Assembly: GCF_030384665.1 (NCBI RefSeq)
Contig: NC_083676.1
Location: 1,922,001-1,986,000, forward strand
Length of the DNA: 64,000 nt
DNA from: Lodderomyces elongisporus
Lineage: Eukaryota; Ascomycota; Pichiomycetes; Serinales; Debaryomycetaceae
Reading direction: 5' to 3'
Part shown: positions 20,703 through 34,290 of the stretch, piece after piece
Position numbering within the stretch: position 1 is the first letter of the stretch
Layout: the number at the start of each line of letters is the position of its first letter
Notes under the pieces: model-generated
The model's input: only the letters and a program-made list of their open reading frames with translations
The model's database searches: none
What the model was told of the DNA's origin: nothing
Made by a program: the position numbers and the translations under genes

Positions 20703-23690
20703 GAAGAAGAAGAAAAAAAAAAGAAGAGTCTTGGAAGAAATTAAAAGACAATAAAAAGAGTAGCTGGAGAATAATAGGGACAGACCATTTTCTTTGCTTT
20801 GCTTTGTTTTGTTTTGCTTTGTTTTGCTTTGTTTTCTTTCTTAATTCATTTTACGTTCTACATCCTGGTGGTGGTTTTGTCATCGTGATTGCCAATGCTT
20901 GTTTAATTTTTTTGTTTTGTTTTGTTTTAGTTTACTTTTTTTTCCTTTTGTTGCCGATAATCTGCTCAATTTCATCCTCAATTCCACCAAGTTACAGATT
21001 CCAGGTTCCATTTGCTTAAGTTTCTTTGAGATGAGTTTGAGTCTAGCGTTTCTATATAAATTTTATTCAATTCTACGTGTTCTTAGTTCTAATGCATAAT
21101 TGTGTCACGAGTACAAAAGGAATAAATATTAGTAGCAGAGTAAATGTCGGGTATAAATCTCAAAGTGAGGCTCTCTTTTTTAAAGGCCGTCATTACTTTT
21201 TCTTTTTCGGTTTCGGTTTTTTATTTTTTTCTTCCCGCTTCCACACTTTCTCGCCTTTCAAGTTTTCTTATATTTTGTGGCGTACAGAGGAAATATCAAA
21301 ACCAGAATAAACTTGCATTTGAACTACAAAGCAAAATTACTACAATTATGATGTTGCTGATGTTGATATTCTTTTATTTTTTTTTTCGTTTTGACTTAAT
21401 ATAATATACCATCTACATCAATTATTTTTTTTTTCTTTTGTTTTCATCTTACAGGACAAGTAGAAATAAAAAGTACAAGGGAAGGTGCAAATTTTGCAAG
21501 CAATAAAAAATAAATGCGGTGAGAGTGGCGAGAGGGGGAGAAGGAAGAGGAGGGACAAAGTGATAGTGATAGAGGACCGGGCGGTAGGAGGAAAGCAGGT
21601 ATGTACTGGGATCCCAAGTATGCAATCCTGGTTTTGGGATAACGTGTTCTTTTATTGACTTACTTTATTCTTACTCAATCTGCTTCTTAATCTGTTTCTT
21701 TTTACTTTGCTATTATCTGAGATATTTATGCCACATAGTCAGGTATAAGCGGATTAAAAGAAGTCCTTATCTTTCGATTTATTCTTTTTAACACTTTTCT
21801 ACAATCTGATGTATTCTCATTTTCTTATTTGCGAGTTCCTACAGATTGTAGAAGCGCTTATTAATTACTCTTGGCCGATGTCCATGTAATAATAAAATAG
21901 AATTAAAAAATAGAATGGAATAGAGTAGGGTAGAGTAGGGTAGAGTTAAAAAGAGAAAATTAGAATCCGTTTGATTAAAACTCCATATTTTATTTTAATT
22001 TTTAATGTCGGACTCGTGGTATGCTCTTCTTTATTGAGGGTGGTAGTGGTTGCAATGATGGTTGCTTTTGGGCTTATTTAACTCAATTTCATTCAAAGAG
22101 TCTTTGCAGTGACCTCCCATAAAGTCAGAAAAGACATTAAACGTTGACTAATCAGATTGTAATGAAAAGAAAGAGAGAGAGAATGTGAGTGCGTGCGTGA
22201 GTGTGTGAGTGAGTTCGTGTGTGTGTATGTTTAATCGTTTTGTGTCAATTTCTAACGGTTATGAGTGTTGCAAAGTAATATTATTTAACAGCATACAAAA
22301 AGTAGACTCAACAAGAAGACAGAAACAAACCAACACGAAACCACCACGAAACAACCATGAAACAACCAAAAAAGAAAGAAGAAAAGTAGAGTTCAAACCA
22401 AACAAAATGAGTCTGGAATTGTTTCCGCAATTGGTATTGAGATTGAGTTTGGTTTGTTGAAGCTTACGAGGTGGAGAAGAACTACAAAGGTACTCATTTA
22501 CAACGTGCAGCCAATACACACCATCGTTGGAACATGGTTTGCAGAACGTGACAACGCCGAGCTGCAAGAATAGAATAGTTCATTACAGAGACCTCTTTTT
22601 GCATAGGCAATGCAAAAGGACTCCAAATGACCTTCCTTTCTAGTTTCTCGTTTTCTTTATCACCCTCTAAGACAAAATACTGAGTCTTTTTTTCACAACC
22701 ACATTTCTTGCTCCGCTTTCTGGTTGGGGGTAGTATACCAATCAATGAAATTTAGACGCCGTTGTCATTAACCGCCTCAGAAACAAGAATACAAAAAGCG
22801 AAAATATGCGAGCACATGAGAGAGAGATAGATAGAGTGAAGGAGCGTGTTAGTTTGTGGGTATAGGTTGTTGGTGGTGGTGATGATAATGGTGGTGGTTG
22901 AGGAATGATGGTGATTGAGGAATGAAGGAGATGTGCAGGAAACAGAAAGGGGGGCGAAGGCGTGGGAGACCAAAAACACCAAGATACCAGCATCAACACA
23001 CATTTACACTCACTTGCTCACCCCTAGACGCCTTAGGCAGACACTGATTCTCAATTGGCTTACTTGGAAAAAATCCGGATTGACCTTTTGAAGGCAAATG
23101 TGGTTATATGACTCTGTGATTATGCGGTTATGAGAAGTTTGAGGGCCATGAATAGTATAGGGGGGGAGGAAGTGGGAGAGTTTTTTTATTGATATTAATT
23201 TTAGACGTGGCTATCTGAAGTTTCAAGAAGGCTTATTGAACGATGCTTTTCAGAAACATTTGAAAGTACTAGGAGATGATGTTATATAATTTGGTAACTT
23301 TAAAATCATTACTGTAAAAATAGATTAATGGTTGGAATAAAGCTACATGTTTTCAAGAAGAAGCTATTGAAAAAGCAAAAGAAATAAGTAAACAAAAAAA
23401 GGGTGGAGGTAGAGCTACAATAAAAGAAAAGGTTTAAGGATGTTTTGTTGACGAGAGAATTTGTAACTTATCCTTCTTTGTTGTTTTTTTTATCAGAGAC
23501 TTTATCCGGGAGTCCACGAAAATAGCCAAGGATAAATTTGTTCAAAGGTATAAGGGTGCAACGGGATATTGGGGACGGCGGAGTAGGAACAGGAGGATAA
23601 GTTGAGAAACATCAGAAGGATCAAAGGTTCAGCTTCTATCTTTTAAATCAGCTGAGAAACTTACGGACTGCTCCGCGAGAAAAAGAGTGA

Positions 23691-23864
23691 GAAGGAAAGA
23701 GAGAGAAGGAAAGAGAGAGAAGGAAAGAGAGAGAAGGAAAGAGAGAGAAGGAAAGAGAGAGAAGGAAAGAGAGAGAAGGAAAGAGAGAGAAGGAAAGAGA
23801 GAGAAGGAAAGAGAGAGAAGGAAAGAGAGAGAAGGAAAGAGAGAGAAGGAAAGAGAGAGAGAAG
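23691..23864. repeat. 14-bp purine minisatellite (GAAGGAAAGAGAGA)x12
   Basis: Twelve perfect 14-bp units plus a partial one with an extra GA. The plus strand is all purine for about 175 bp. Confidence 0.95.
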
Positions 23865-23907
23865 GTCAACCATATTCGTAAATTCCTATGCCAAGGTTTT
23901 CTGTAAC

Positions 23908-23951
23908 TCTTCTTCTTCTTCTTCTTCTTCTTCTTCTTCTTCTTCTTCTTC
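23908..23951. repeat. (TCT)n trinucleotide tract, about 15 units
   Basis: A pure CTT/TCT run of 44 nt, all pyrimidine on the plus strand, 43 bp after the purine minisatellite. Confidence 0.95.
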
Positions 23952-23999
23952 CAATTGTTCCTAGTTGTTCCCAGTTGTTCTCAACTTTGTCTCATTTCT

Positions 24000-24145
<146 letters not shown>

Positions 24146-24460
24146 TTGAAAAAGATATGGGTTTGCACAATTATCATATTAATTTCACTAACATTTTGCC
24201 TAGAAAAAAAAATAGAAATTACTGCAAAAACAAAATGAACAGCATGAAAACAATGCCAAGTTTCTAATATGTTGGTCCTTCTTTCTTTGAGATGTTGACG
24301 AGGTTAAAACCGGCAACAAATTGGTAATGGTGTACAACCGGTTCTTAATTCTATAGTAAGACCAAGGAACAACTTTACGAGCTTGACGTTGTTGAGTAGT
24401 GTTTTATGTTTCTTTTTTTTTGGTAATAACAGGCAAACCCAACAAAAAAAAAAAGCATCC

Positions 24461-24514
24461 AAAAAACAACAACAACAAGAAGAAGAAGAAGAAGAAGAAG
24501 AAGAAGAAGAAGAA
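24461..24514. repeat. (AAC)n(AAG)n compound tract
   Basis: About 5 AAC units followed by about 12 AAG units. Its reverse complement is (CTT)n(GTT)n, the same order as the tracts at 23908 and 24003. Confidence 0.9.
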
Positions 24515-25411
24515 GAGTTTGATAATCGATGGATTAAGAATATTTGGTAAATGAATCGGTTAAGCTCTTGCGCATTGTTTATAAGCTGAATACTGCTCTA
24601 TTTGATTACTGGCAAATAAAAAAAAGGTTCAAGAGACAAACATCAAATATGAAAACAAGTGCTATGAAATAACCCTTAATGTGTTTTTTTTTCCTTTGAT
24701 TCTTGATATATGAATGCAAATTTTCATTGACGATAAATAAAATAAAAAAAATATCCTCAATTTTTTGACAGCTGAAATTTTGGAAATTAGAGTTTTAGCT
24801 AATTGGGACCGGTATTGCAACATAATCCGGTCAAGAGAGGTTTAGGGAAATGAATTGCAATTTAGTAATGGTTTACTCAAATTTATCTAATCTATTCTAG
24901 TATTTTTTTTTCTTCTTATTGTTTTTTTGTTTTTTTCGTTCTTCCTCCCGATCATTTCTTCTCAGCTGTTTCAACCAATGCCATATCAGTTTAGTAATTT
25001 CAAAAGCAAAAGATAGGGCGTGGGCATAAAAAGAAAGAATAATAGACGGGCTGAATAAATTCTTTTTTTTGGTTTATATATGACAGAAGTTTACTAAACT
25101 TTATTTTCTTTTCACGTGATATGAAAAGAAGGTTTGGAATAGTTTATCATCTTATAAAAAACGAAAATGACATTTACAACAAATATAATTATATTTACAA
25201 AATAGTTAATAAAATACCATACTGTTTGTATTGATGTATCACTCACATATATAGAGAGCAAAAGAGAGCAAAAGAGTGAGAACCCAAAATAAAGGGGAGA
25301 ACCCAAAAAACAAGAAAAGGCTGTTAAAAACACCTAAATTTGTAAAAAAAAAAAAAAGTTACCAAATGCATTAGAATTACTTGAAAAAAACACACAATTA
25401 CACATCTATAT

Positions 25412-26263
25412 TCATGGAGCATCGGTACATTCCCAATCTGTAGGCTCATAAGCGTCAGGCTGATCAATAATCTCTACTTCTTCTGGCGTCAATTCAAAGT
25501 CATTCATCGCCAAATTCGCTTTCAATCTCGAAGGTGTCTTTGTCTTTGGTAATGGGATGTACCCCTTTGTCAATGACCATTTGATCAAAATCTGTGCTGC
25601 CGATTTATCATACTTTTGCATAATCTTTTGATATTCAGGGCTTGAATCTTCCAACTTGGATCCATGTGTCAATGGTGCGTACGCTTCTACATGAATATTT
25701 TTCTTTAAACACCACTGTGCTAATTCTTGACGCATACACCAGGGACTAATTTCTATTTGGTTGACTGCCGGTGGGATTTTCAAATGGGGCCAATTGAGCA
25801 ATTCCTCAATGTGATGCTGACCATAGTTTGACACTCCAATGTTTTTAATTTTGCCCTGGGCCACAGCATCCTGCATAACACCCCAACTCTCTAATCGACG
25901 TTTTTGTCCAGGTAATGGCGAATGGATCAATAACATATCGATATATTGCAAATCCCCAATCTGACTCATCATGGTGTCAATGGCCTTTTCTGTCGCGGAT
26001 TTGCCCAATTGACTATTCCACAATTTGGTGGTATAAAATATCTCCGATCTTTTCACTTCTGGATGGTCATGAAGATAAGATGAAATACCTTCAATGACTT
26101 CTTCTTCATTGCCGTATAACACAGCTGTGTCAAAGTGACGATATCCCTCTTTCAAGGCTTCATAGACAATGTTGGAGGTTTGGGCAGTGGGGATGTTGTA
26201 ACATCCCAACCCTATAGATGGGATAGTATTGCCTGAATTGAGTTTGATTAATCTATACGACAT
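25412..26263 (-). CDS. NADPH-dependent aldo-keto reductase, YJR096W-type
   Basis: 283 aa, as in yeast YJR096W (282 aa), from the ATG at 26263. The catalytic tetrad is present: D45, Y50, K80 and H114, in the contexts HFDTAVLYGNE, TTKLWN and LLIHSP. Family signature 3 (IPLPKTKTPSR) lies near residue 238. The C-terminus, DAYEPTDWECTDAP, matches the ending I remember for YJR096W almost exactly, which separates this from GRE3- or GCY1-type enzymes. YJR096W reduces xylose and arabinose with NADPH in vitro and responds to oxidative stress. This is a different subfamily from the reductase at 52139-53026. Confidence 0.93.
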   Translation of the reverse strand: MSYRLIKLNSGNTIPSIGLGCYNIPTAQTSNIVYEALKEGYRHFDTAVLYGNEEEVIEGISSYLHDHPEVKRSEIFYTTKLWNSQLGKSATEKAIDTMMSQIGDLQYIDMLLIHSPLPGQKRRLESWGVMQDAVAQGKIKNIGVSNYGQHHIEELLNWPHLKIPPAVNQIEISPWCMRQELAQWCLKKNIHVEAYAPLTHGSKLEDSSPEYQKIMQKYDKSAAQILIKWSLTKGYIPLPKTKTPSRLKANLAMNDFELTPEEVEIIDQPDAYEPTDWECTDAP

Positions 26264-26373
26264 TGTTGAGGTCTTGGAGAAAATTAGTTATTGATTATAA
26301 AAGTTGAAGAAAAAGAAAAAGAAAAAGAAGATGATGATGAAGATAAACAAACTTCTTAGATTGCAATATCAAA

Positions 26374-26381
26374 CTTATATA
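26374..26381 (-). promoter_or_regulatory. TATA box of the YJR096W-type gene
   Basis: TATATAAG on the minus strand, about 110 bp upstream of the ATG at 26263, with no intervening minus-strand ATG. Confidence 0.6.
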
Positions 26382-26570
26382 GCTTGTGTATATCTAGGTA
26401 TAAGCTCATGATTGTGTTTACTAACGGGAAAACCAAGTATAGGAAAGGTACCAAAGCGCCTAAAAAAGGCCAAATAAAAAAGAAGCCAGGTTTTCCGAAA
26501 AGATAGCAACTATATGAAATGTCTCATTATCAGTATGATGTAATTTGCTGACGAAAGGAGGACGTGTACT

Positions 26571-26609
26571 ACATATATATATATATATATATATATACGT
26601 GTGTGTGTA
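26571..26609. repeat. (AT)12 followed by (GT)n
   Basis: About 39 bp of unbroken alternating purine and pyrimidine. Confidence 0.85.
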
Positions 26610-28250
26610 GTAGACACTACTCCCTAACTCTAGTACGATTAGAAAGCAAACCTACATTCTCTATTGATTGGAGTTTTTTTTTAATAAAAAGAGGATTGGA
26701 CCCTGTTTTCAAAGATCAAATTTCAAAATGTTTATTAAAACCGTTTTTATTTCCACAATGTTTCAAGATTTACTCTCCCACTCCTACTACACGGTCTGTT
26801 TCTGTTTCTTTTTTTCTCTTCTCTCAACTACAACAGCGAGGTTGTGTTATTATATAATATGGATCTAAAATAAAGCCGCATTTCTTTAGTCGTCTCGTGG
26901 AAAGTCGGAACTGGAGAATAAAGGGCAACGTAAAAACCAGCCGTAACAAATCATATAAAAGTTACATGTGAAAGCAAAAAAGTGGGAACAAGAGTGGAAG
27001 TTGATTGTGATTGTTTTGAATTTCAATCCCGATATATTCCCATTTCCCTTATTAAGCTTATATAATGTACTGCATATAAGTTATGCTTTTTTAAGAAAAG
27101 AAAGAAAAGAAAAGTTTGGCTCTAGTGTTTTCGAAAATCCGGGGTGGTGCCTCTTTCTTTTTCGGTTTCATTTCAATTCTCTTGAATTCCTTTTCATTGA
27201 TTTTGTTTTCAAATTAGGCAATAGCGATGGAACGTAGCCTCGGTATTTCTGATTCAAGTACAGGTACTCTAGTTTGCAGCAATGTGAAATATATGAGAGA
27301 GAAGAATAAAAATATAAGAAAAGTAATGATAGATTCGTTGTAGAGAGAATGAATAAACCCTTAGAGCAAGAGTCTTGAGAAGTATATTGATTGTTTGCTT
27401 TGAATAATAAGGAACCGACGAGAAAGAAAAAAAACATAAAAAAATACCCTTCTAGTTGCACGTGCTTCTAGTTTCGCCGGACTTAAACGTGCGTCGCTTC
27501 AACTTGGGGATGGAAATGAGGGGGGGGAGCGAAATTGTTGAAGGAGGCGGAAAAAGAGATAAAAAGGGAAAGGAGATTTTATAAAGGACAAGAAGATATA
27601 ATATAGTATTGTGGATGGGGTCTAGAATTGTTTATGGTGCATATAGAGAGAAGAGGAGGAGGAGGAAGAGAAATGAAGGAAGGGAAAATAGAGGTGGATG
27701 GCCATGCTTTTCTCTCTCCTTGCTTCTTGCGATCAGGTCATACTTGAGCTTATTAATAGGGTCAAATTCAAAGTTTGGTATTTCCAAAGTATGTGTTCAC
27801 CATACTCTAATACAATTGATCTGGAAATACGCTTGTAAAATCATATGAGCGGAGTTATAGAGTAAACAAGCGTATATACATTGCATACTATAAGGTGAAT
27901 AGTTCAGAAGATTAAAACATTGAAAAAAAAAACAACGTGGAAAATGGAATGATAGTAAGAACAGAAGTAGGAACAAAAGCAAAAGCAAAAGTAAAGTATG
28001 GACTCCTTGTGTCGTGGGTAACTCTCTCTACTACTATTACAACTACTACCACCGGGTGTGTGCTCTTTCCTCTACTTTGTTTTTTTTTTTAAAAATTTCT
28101 GATGTCTTGTCTTCTTCCGCCGTTATTATCATTCGTCATCTTATTATTTTGTAGTGGTGTCATCTGTTTTTGCGTTCATGGAAGATACAGACCCGGAGCT
28201 AACAAACTCGAGCGGAGGAGGGTAGTGCGAAGAGTTACAAAAAGCAAACT

Positions 28251-28274
28251 TACCAATGGAAATGTCCATTGGTA
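28251..28274. repeat. Inverted repeat with 10-bp arms
   Basis: TACCAATGGA, a 4-nt loop AATG, then TCCATTGGTA. The arms are perfect. It lies about 615 bp upstream of the GAPDH start. Confidence 0.85.
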
Positions 28275-28709
28275 GCGCATGGAAACCACCTCTCCATATA
28301 CTCACTATTTACAAGACTAGGTTAGAGCCAGCTGAGTAGCTGTAGTAGTAATAGCTGTAGTAGTAATAGTAGTTACAGTAGTTACAGTAGATGCAATACC
28401 AATTGATAGTCTTAGTAGTAGATGGTGGTACATAGCAATACATGATATGTCCATAGGGGCAATTTGTTAGTGGCGTTATTATTAAAACAAGTATTTCTTT
28501 ATTTATTTTTATTTTACTTTTGCGTCTGCTAAATAGAGAGGAAATTTTAGTACTATGACGGAACTTTACTCTCCCCAAAGGCTTACTCCACCTGAGAGTG
28601 TTCCGAAAACTAAAACTAAAATTAAAAAAAAAAAAGAATTAAAAAAAAAGACAAAATAAAAAGCTATTGTCCAACAAAGATACTTAAACTCCCCTAAAAT
28701 TTCAATTGA

Positions 28710-28716
28710 TATAAAT
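28710..28716 (+). promoter_or_regulatory. Candidate TATA box of the GAPDH gene
   Basis: TATAAAT about 175 bp before the ATG, between two copies of CAATTGAT; no ATG lies between it and the start codon. Confidence 0.5.
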
Positions 28717-28859
28717 TTCCAACACTTTCAATTGATTTCCAATTCCCTTTTTTCCTTTCTTTCTTTTTCTTTCTTTCTTTCTCTTCAATTTATATTCACC
28801 ACTTTTTTTTTTCTTTTCAACTCAATTGAACTTAAGAGAAAAAAAAACACAAGTTGTAA

Positions 28860-29903
<1,044 letters not shown>

Positions 29904-31278
29904 CTATCCACGAAATTGTAAAATCTCTCGGGAGGCTTGTTGAGAGCCTGTTGAAGAAGTTGCAATTTTTTAATTCCAAAATAGGGTATAGTTGGTATAT
30001 ATGTTTGATACATGATACGTTGTAAGAAAACTATTTTTTTTTCATTTGTTTGTTTGTTTGTTTGTTTGTTTGTTTGTTTGCTTGTTTGCTTGTTTGTTTG
30101 CTTGTTTGTTTGTTTGCCATTGGTGGTAATTGTAGAGATGGAAATGTGGGGTATGTCGTAGTAGTAAATACGTAGAGCCAAACTACACTATTAAATGATG
30201 CCAATTGAGCAGGTAATAAAGACATGGCTTAGACTTTCTTTTTAATTACTACAACAATCCAATTGACAAAAAAAGAAAGGAAACAAATATAAAAAAAAAA
30301 ATCAATAAAGACCGGTTTTGTCAAGATTTCATTAGCCAAGAGACATGGATATATCGGTAATTTTACAGAGTGTACAATGTGAAATCTATAGCTTGACCAT
30401 TTACAAGTTGCCAATCACCATCAGTTATCGTTTGTCTCTCTCTTTTCTCTCCTTCTCTACAATTTTAGACAATGGTATGCGACACTCTAGTATTAGTAGG
30501 AGGAGGAATAGTAGTAGGAGGAGTGGTAGGAGGAGTAGTAGTTATAAATGTCTCTTCTTTTGTCTTGTTTTTCTGGACATTGGCCTATTATTATTACTAC
30601 GTGGCGTGTAGTTAAAATCCGAAGAATGGGAATTTAGCGTAAGAGAACAGATGTAGAAAAACAGACTTTGGACGAAACAGAGAATATTGACGTGTCTCCT
30701 TTTTTCTTCTTTCATTTTTCATGTTTTTTCAACAATTTTTTTGTGTTTTGTGTTTTGTGTTTTGTTCATTCTTTCTTACGAGTGAGAAAAAACTTGAATA
30801 AAATAAAATGAAATAAAAAACACGTACTAAATATGCTTACTGCTAAATTACTACTGGAATTATTTGAGACGGGTGTTTTTTTTTTTTAATTACAGTGTTG
30901 TAACAATAGGAAAGAAAAGCCCTCGTTGTACAAAAGATTGATTTTTCAAACTTCCCAAAATATTCATATCCTCTCAATTGAGAAGTAATAATTAAATATA
31001 TATCTATATATATCTATATATATATTTATTTATTTATAAAAAATCAAAAACAAAAAGGGGAAAAAGGAAAATTCATCCTAATAAAAGAGGAATACCTTTG
31101 TCAAGTATCTTTTCCTTCTGCATCTTCCTTCATCCTCCTCCTTAAACCATTCCAACACTTGTGAACTATAGACACAGCATTGTTTGATTCTTGGATTACT
31201 GAAATTGACATTTAAACCACTAACCATTAGTCTGTCTCTATTCTCCTTATATTTCAATCCATTTACAACCAACAAACA
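29904..31278. other. Intergenic GAPDH to PMT2 (1.4 kb)
   Basis: GAPDH 3' region, a TTTG repeat, and the PMT2 promoter with a TATATATCTA repeat at about 30997-31030. The last plus-strand ATG before PMT2 lies roughly 445 bp upstream of its start. No gene is seen. Confidence 0.55.
30043..30117. repeat. (TTTG)n tetranucleotide tract, about 18 units
   Basis: TTTG units with a few CTTG variants, about 140 bp after the GAPDH stop codon, probably within or just past its 3' UTR. Confidence 0.9.
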
Positions 31279-33669
31279 ATGTCGACTTCTGCTCAACCCC
31301 ATGAGACAAAAGTCAAATTGACAAAATCATCAGGCAGCAGTAACAACAACAACAACAGCAGCAGCAGCAGCAATAGGGCCAAAGTTGCCTCAATTGACGC
31401 AAAATACTCTGACGACGAACTTTCAAGCGATGAAAGTATCGAGGATACTGCTGACGCTTTGGCTGATGGAGATATAGATCTTGCTGAAAAGACAAAGAGA
31501 ACTCAGTACGACGAAACCAAAGAGACCATTGAATCGTTGAAAAAGTTGGAAGCAATCTTGGCACCCATCTTCTTCACCTTGTTATCATTCTTTGTGCGTT
31601 TCTACAGAATCTCAGTCAACTCGAGTGTTGTTTGGGACGAGGCACACTTTGGTAAGTTTGGTTCTTATTACTTGAGACACGAGTTTTACCACGACGTGCA
31701 CCCACCATTGGGCAAGATGCTCGTGGGTCTCTCTGGATACTTGGCTGGATACAATGGCTCATGGGATTTCCCCAGTGGTGAAAAATACCCTGAATACATT
31801 GACTATACAAAAATGAGATTGTTCAATGCCACCTTTTCGGCATTGTGTGTACCCTTGGCTTATTTCACAATGAAGGAAATTGGCTTCACCGTTTGGACAA
31901 CATGGCTATTCACATTGATGGTTTGCTTGGAATCGTCATATGTGACCTTGGGCAAATTTATCCTTTTGGACTCTATGTTGTTGTTCTTTACTGTATCCAC
32001 AGTCTTTTGCTTTGCACGCTACAACAACTTTAACAATAAGCAACAAGAGTTTGGAAGAAAATGGTGGAAATGGCTCTTGTTGACCGGCGTCTCCATTGGA
32101 TGCGTGTGTTCAGTAAAGATGGTTGGATTGTTTGTCACATCCTTGGTTGGTATTTACACCGTTGTTGATCTTGTCACTAAGTTGCAGGACAAGTCAATTT
32201 CTTGGAAGAAGTATGCATGTCATTGGAGTGCCAGAATTATTGGTTTGATCATTGTGCCAATGTCCATCTTTTTACTTTGCTTTAAGATCCATTTTGATTT
32301 ATTGTACAAGTCGGGAACTGGTGACGCCAATATGTCCTCTTTATTCCAAGCCAACTTGGCCAACTCAGATGTTGGTGGTGGTCCAAGAGACGTTTCCATT
32401 GTCCACTCTGTGGTTACATTGAAGAACCAAGGCTTATCAGGCGGCCTCTTGCATTCACACGTTCAAACTTTCCCCGAAGGTTCTAAGCAACAACAAGTTA
32501 CAACCTATAGCCACAAGGACTCCAACAACAATTGGATTTTCCAAAGGGCTAGACCATTGCCTTCTTATGATCCAAGTGCTAACAAAACCGATATTGAATA
32601 CGTTATTGATGGAATGCACGTGAGGTTGATGCACCCACAAACTGGTAGAAATTTGCATACTCACGAGATTCCAGCCCCATCCACCAAATCAGAGTGGGAA
32701 GTTGCATGTTATGGTAACTTGACCATTGGAGATGCCAAGGATAACTGGATTGTTGAGATTATGGATCAACAAGGTGACGAAGACAAGTTGAAATTACATC
32801 CATTAACTTCATCATTCAGATTGAAGAATGAAGTCTTGGGCTGTTACTTGGGTGTTACCGGAACCTCTTTACCACAATGGGGTTTCAGACAGGGTGAAGT
32901 TGTTTGCTACAAGAACCCATTCAAGAAGGACAAGAGAACTTGGTGGAACATTGAAAATAATAGAAATGAAATCTTGCCACCAGCACCAGAGAATTTTAAA
33001 TTACCCAAAACTAGATTTATTCGTGATTTCATTCAGCTCAATTTGGCAATGATGGCCACTAACAATGCGTTATTGCCAGATCCAGACAAGCAAGATGACT
33101 TGGCCTCGTCATTTTGGCAATGGCCAACCTTGAATGTTGGTATTAGAATGTGTGGATGGAGTCCCGATAAGGCCAAATACTTTATGATTGGCTCCCCAGC
33201 AACTACATGGACCTCCACCGTGGGTGTCTTTATTTTTGCATTTATCACATTATACTACATTGTTAGATGGCAAAGACAATTTGTTGATTTCCCTTCCAAC
33301 CATCCACAAAAGTTGCAAAAGTTCATTATGGGTGGAATCTATCCAATGTTTGGCTGGGGTTTGCACTTTATGCCCTTTGTCATTATGGGCAGAGTTACAT
33401 ATGTCCACCACTATGTGCCAGCCTTATATTTTGCCATGATTGTGTTTTGTTATGAGGTTGATGCATTTGCATCTATCTTCAATAGGCCACGTGCATCTGC
33501 TGTCAGTAAAATTGTATATGCAGCAATTTATGTGACGTTGTATGCTCTTGTTGCAGGAACTTTCTGGTACTTGAGGTATTTCTCATGGGGTATGGAAGGT
33601 GACAAAAAGGAGTGGAAGCATTTGCAATTGATCAACTCATGGAGAGTTTCAGATGATAACTATATATAA
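31279..33669 (+). CDS. PMT2: Dolichyl-phosphate-mannose-protein O-mannosyltransferase, PMT2 subfamily
   Basis: 796 aa from the ATG at 31279. The cytosolic N-terminus (about 1-95) carries Ser/Asn repeats and an acidic stretch. The first luminal loop has the conserved D120-E121 pair ([12 protein letters not shown]) needed for activity and the HPPLGKM motif. A block of TM segments follows. The luminal MIR region spans about 340-535, with the PMT2-type [16 protein letters not shown] and [10 protein letters not shown] motifs and the [18 protein letters not shown] repeat. The C-terminal TM segments include [15 protein letters not shown]. It transfers the first mannose from dolichol-phosphate-mannose to Ser/Thr of secretory proteins in the ER. 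PMT2 proteins work as heterodimers with PMT1-family partners. PMT6 is the alternative within the subfamily, but similarity and length favour PMT2. No CTG codon was found by eye. Confidence 0.93.
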   Translation: MSTSAQPHETKVKLTKSSGSSNNNNNSSSSSNRAKVASIDAKYSDDELSSDESIEDTADALADGDIDLAEKTKRTQYDETKETIESLKKLEAILAPIFFTLLSFFVRFYRISVNSSVVWDEAHFGKFGSYYLRHEFYHDVHPPLGKMLVGLSGYLAGYNGSWDFPSGEKYPEYIDYTKMRLFNATFSALCVPLAYFTMKEIGFTVWTTWLFTLMVCLESSYVTLGKFILLDSMLLFFTVSTVFCFARYNNFNNKQQEFGRKWWKWLLLTGVSIGCVCSVKMVGLFVTSLVGIYTVVDLVTKLQDKSISWKKYACHWSARIIGLIIVPMSIFLLCFKIHFDLLYKSGTGDANMSSLFQANLANSDVGGGPRDVSIVHSVVTLKNQGLSGGLLHSHVQTFPEGSKQQQVTTYSHKDSNNNWIFQRARPLPSYDPSANKTDIEYVIDGMHVRLMHPQTGRNLHTHEIPAPSTKSEWEVACYGNLTIGDAKDNWIVEIMDQQGDEDKLKLHPLTSSFRLKNEVLGCYLGVTGTSLPQWGFRQGEVVCYKNPFKKDKRTWWNIENNRNEILPPAPENFKLPKTRFIRDFIQLNLAMMATNNALLPDPDKQDDLASSFWQWPTLNVGIRMCGWSPDKAKYFMIGSPATTWTSTVGVFIFAFITLYYIVRWQRQFVDFPSNHPQKLQKFIMGGIYPMFGWGLHFMPFVIMGRVTYVHHYVPALYFAMIVFCYEVDAFASIFNRPRASAVSKIVYAAIYVTLYALVAGTFWYLRYFSWGMEGDKKEWKHLQLINSWRVSDDNYI

Positions 33670-34290
33670 GTTTTAAGGGCCAAAAAAAATAAAAAAGAAG
33701 AGAGAGAAGGTTGCGAGCAAAAGAGTTGGAATGAAGGTATTTAGGTTCTTTATTTCTGTTTTTTTTTTTTCAATGAAAGAAATAGAAAAAAAAAATAAAC
33801 ATACAGACATGGAAAGAGTAGTGGACAGTTAGATATTGTATAGCATGTTACTGTTGATAATATTATGTGGAAACTTTAATTGAGGGGAGGAAAATGTAAA
33901 ACTACACTAGATTGATTTATAAAATAAAGAGGTAATCATTAAATATAGTTGGTTCTTGATTTCAGCCTTAGTTTGACATTTGGTATTTTTTTTTTGGACT
34001 CTTGGTTTGCGTGTGAGTTCTAATTCGGTTCCGCCAGCCGGAATATGCACGGACATAGCCAAAAAAAAAAAAAAAAAAAAAGACAAAAAAAAAAAAAAGA
34101 AGTCATTGTATGACAGCCACTGCTACCATAAATCTTTTGCCAATTTGTAAGCAAGGAGGAGAAGCAAAAGAATATCTCCTTTCTTTAAATAATACCACAC
34201 CTTCAGTACCACAACTTTCTCATATAGAACATACATATTACTATTAGATATATATACATATACATACACATACACACTCACATTCACAAA
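33670..34290. other. Intergenic PMT2 to ISA2
   Basis: About 620 bp. It contains two poly-A runs (about 34061-34099) and a TATA-rich stretch with an ACATATACATACACA repeat just before ISA2. No gene is seen. Confidence 0.55.
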
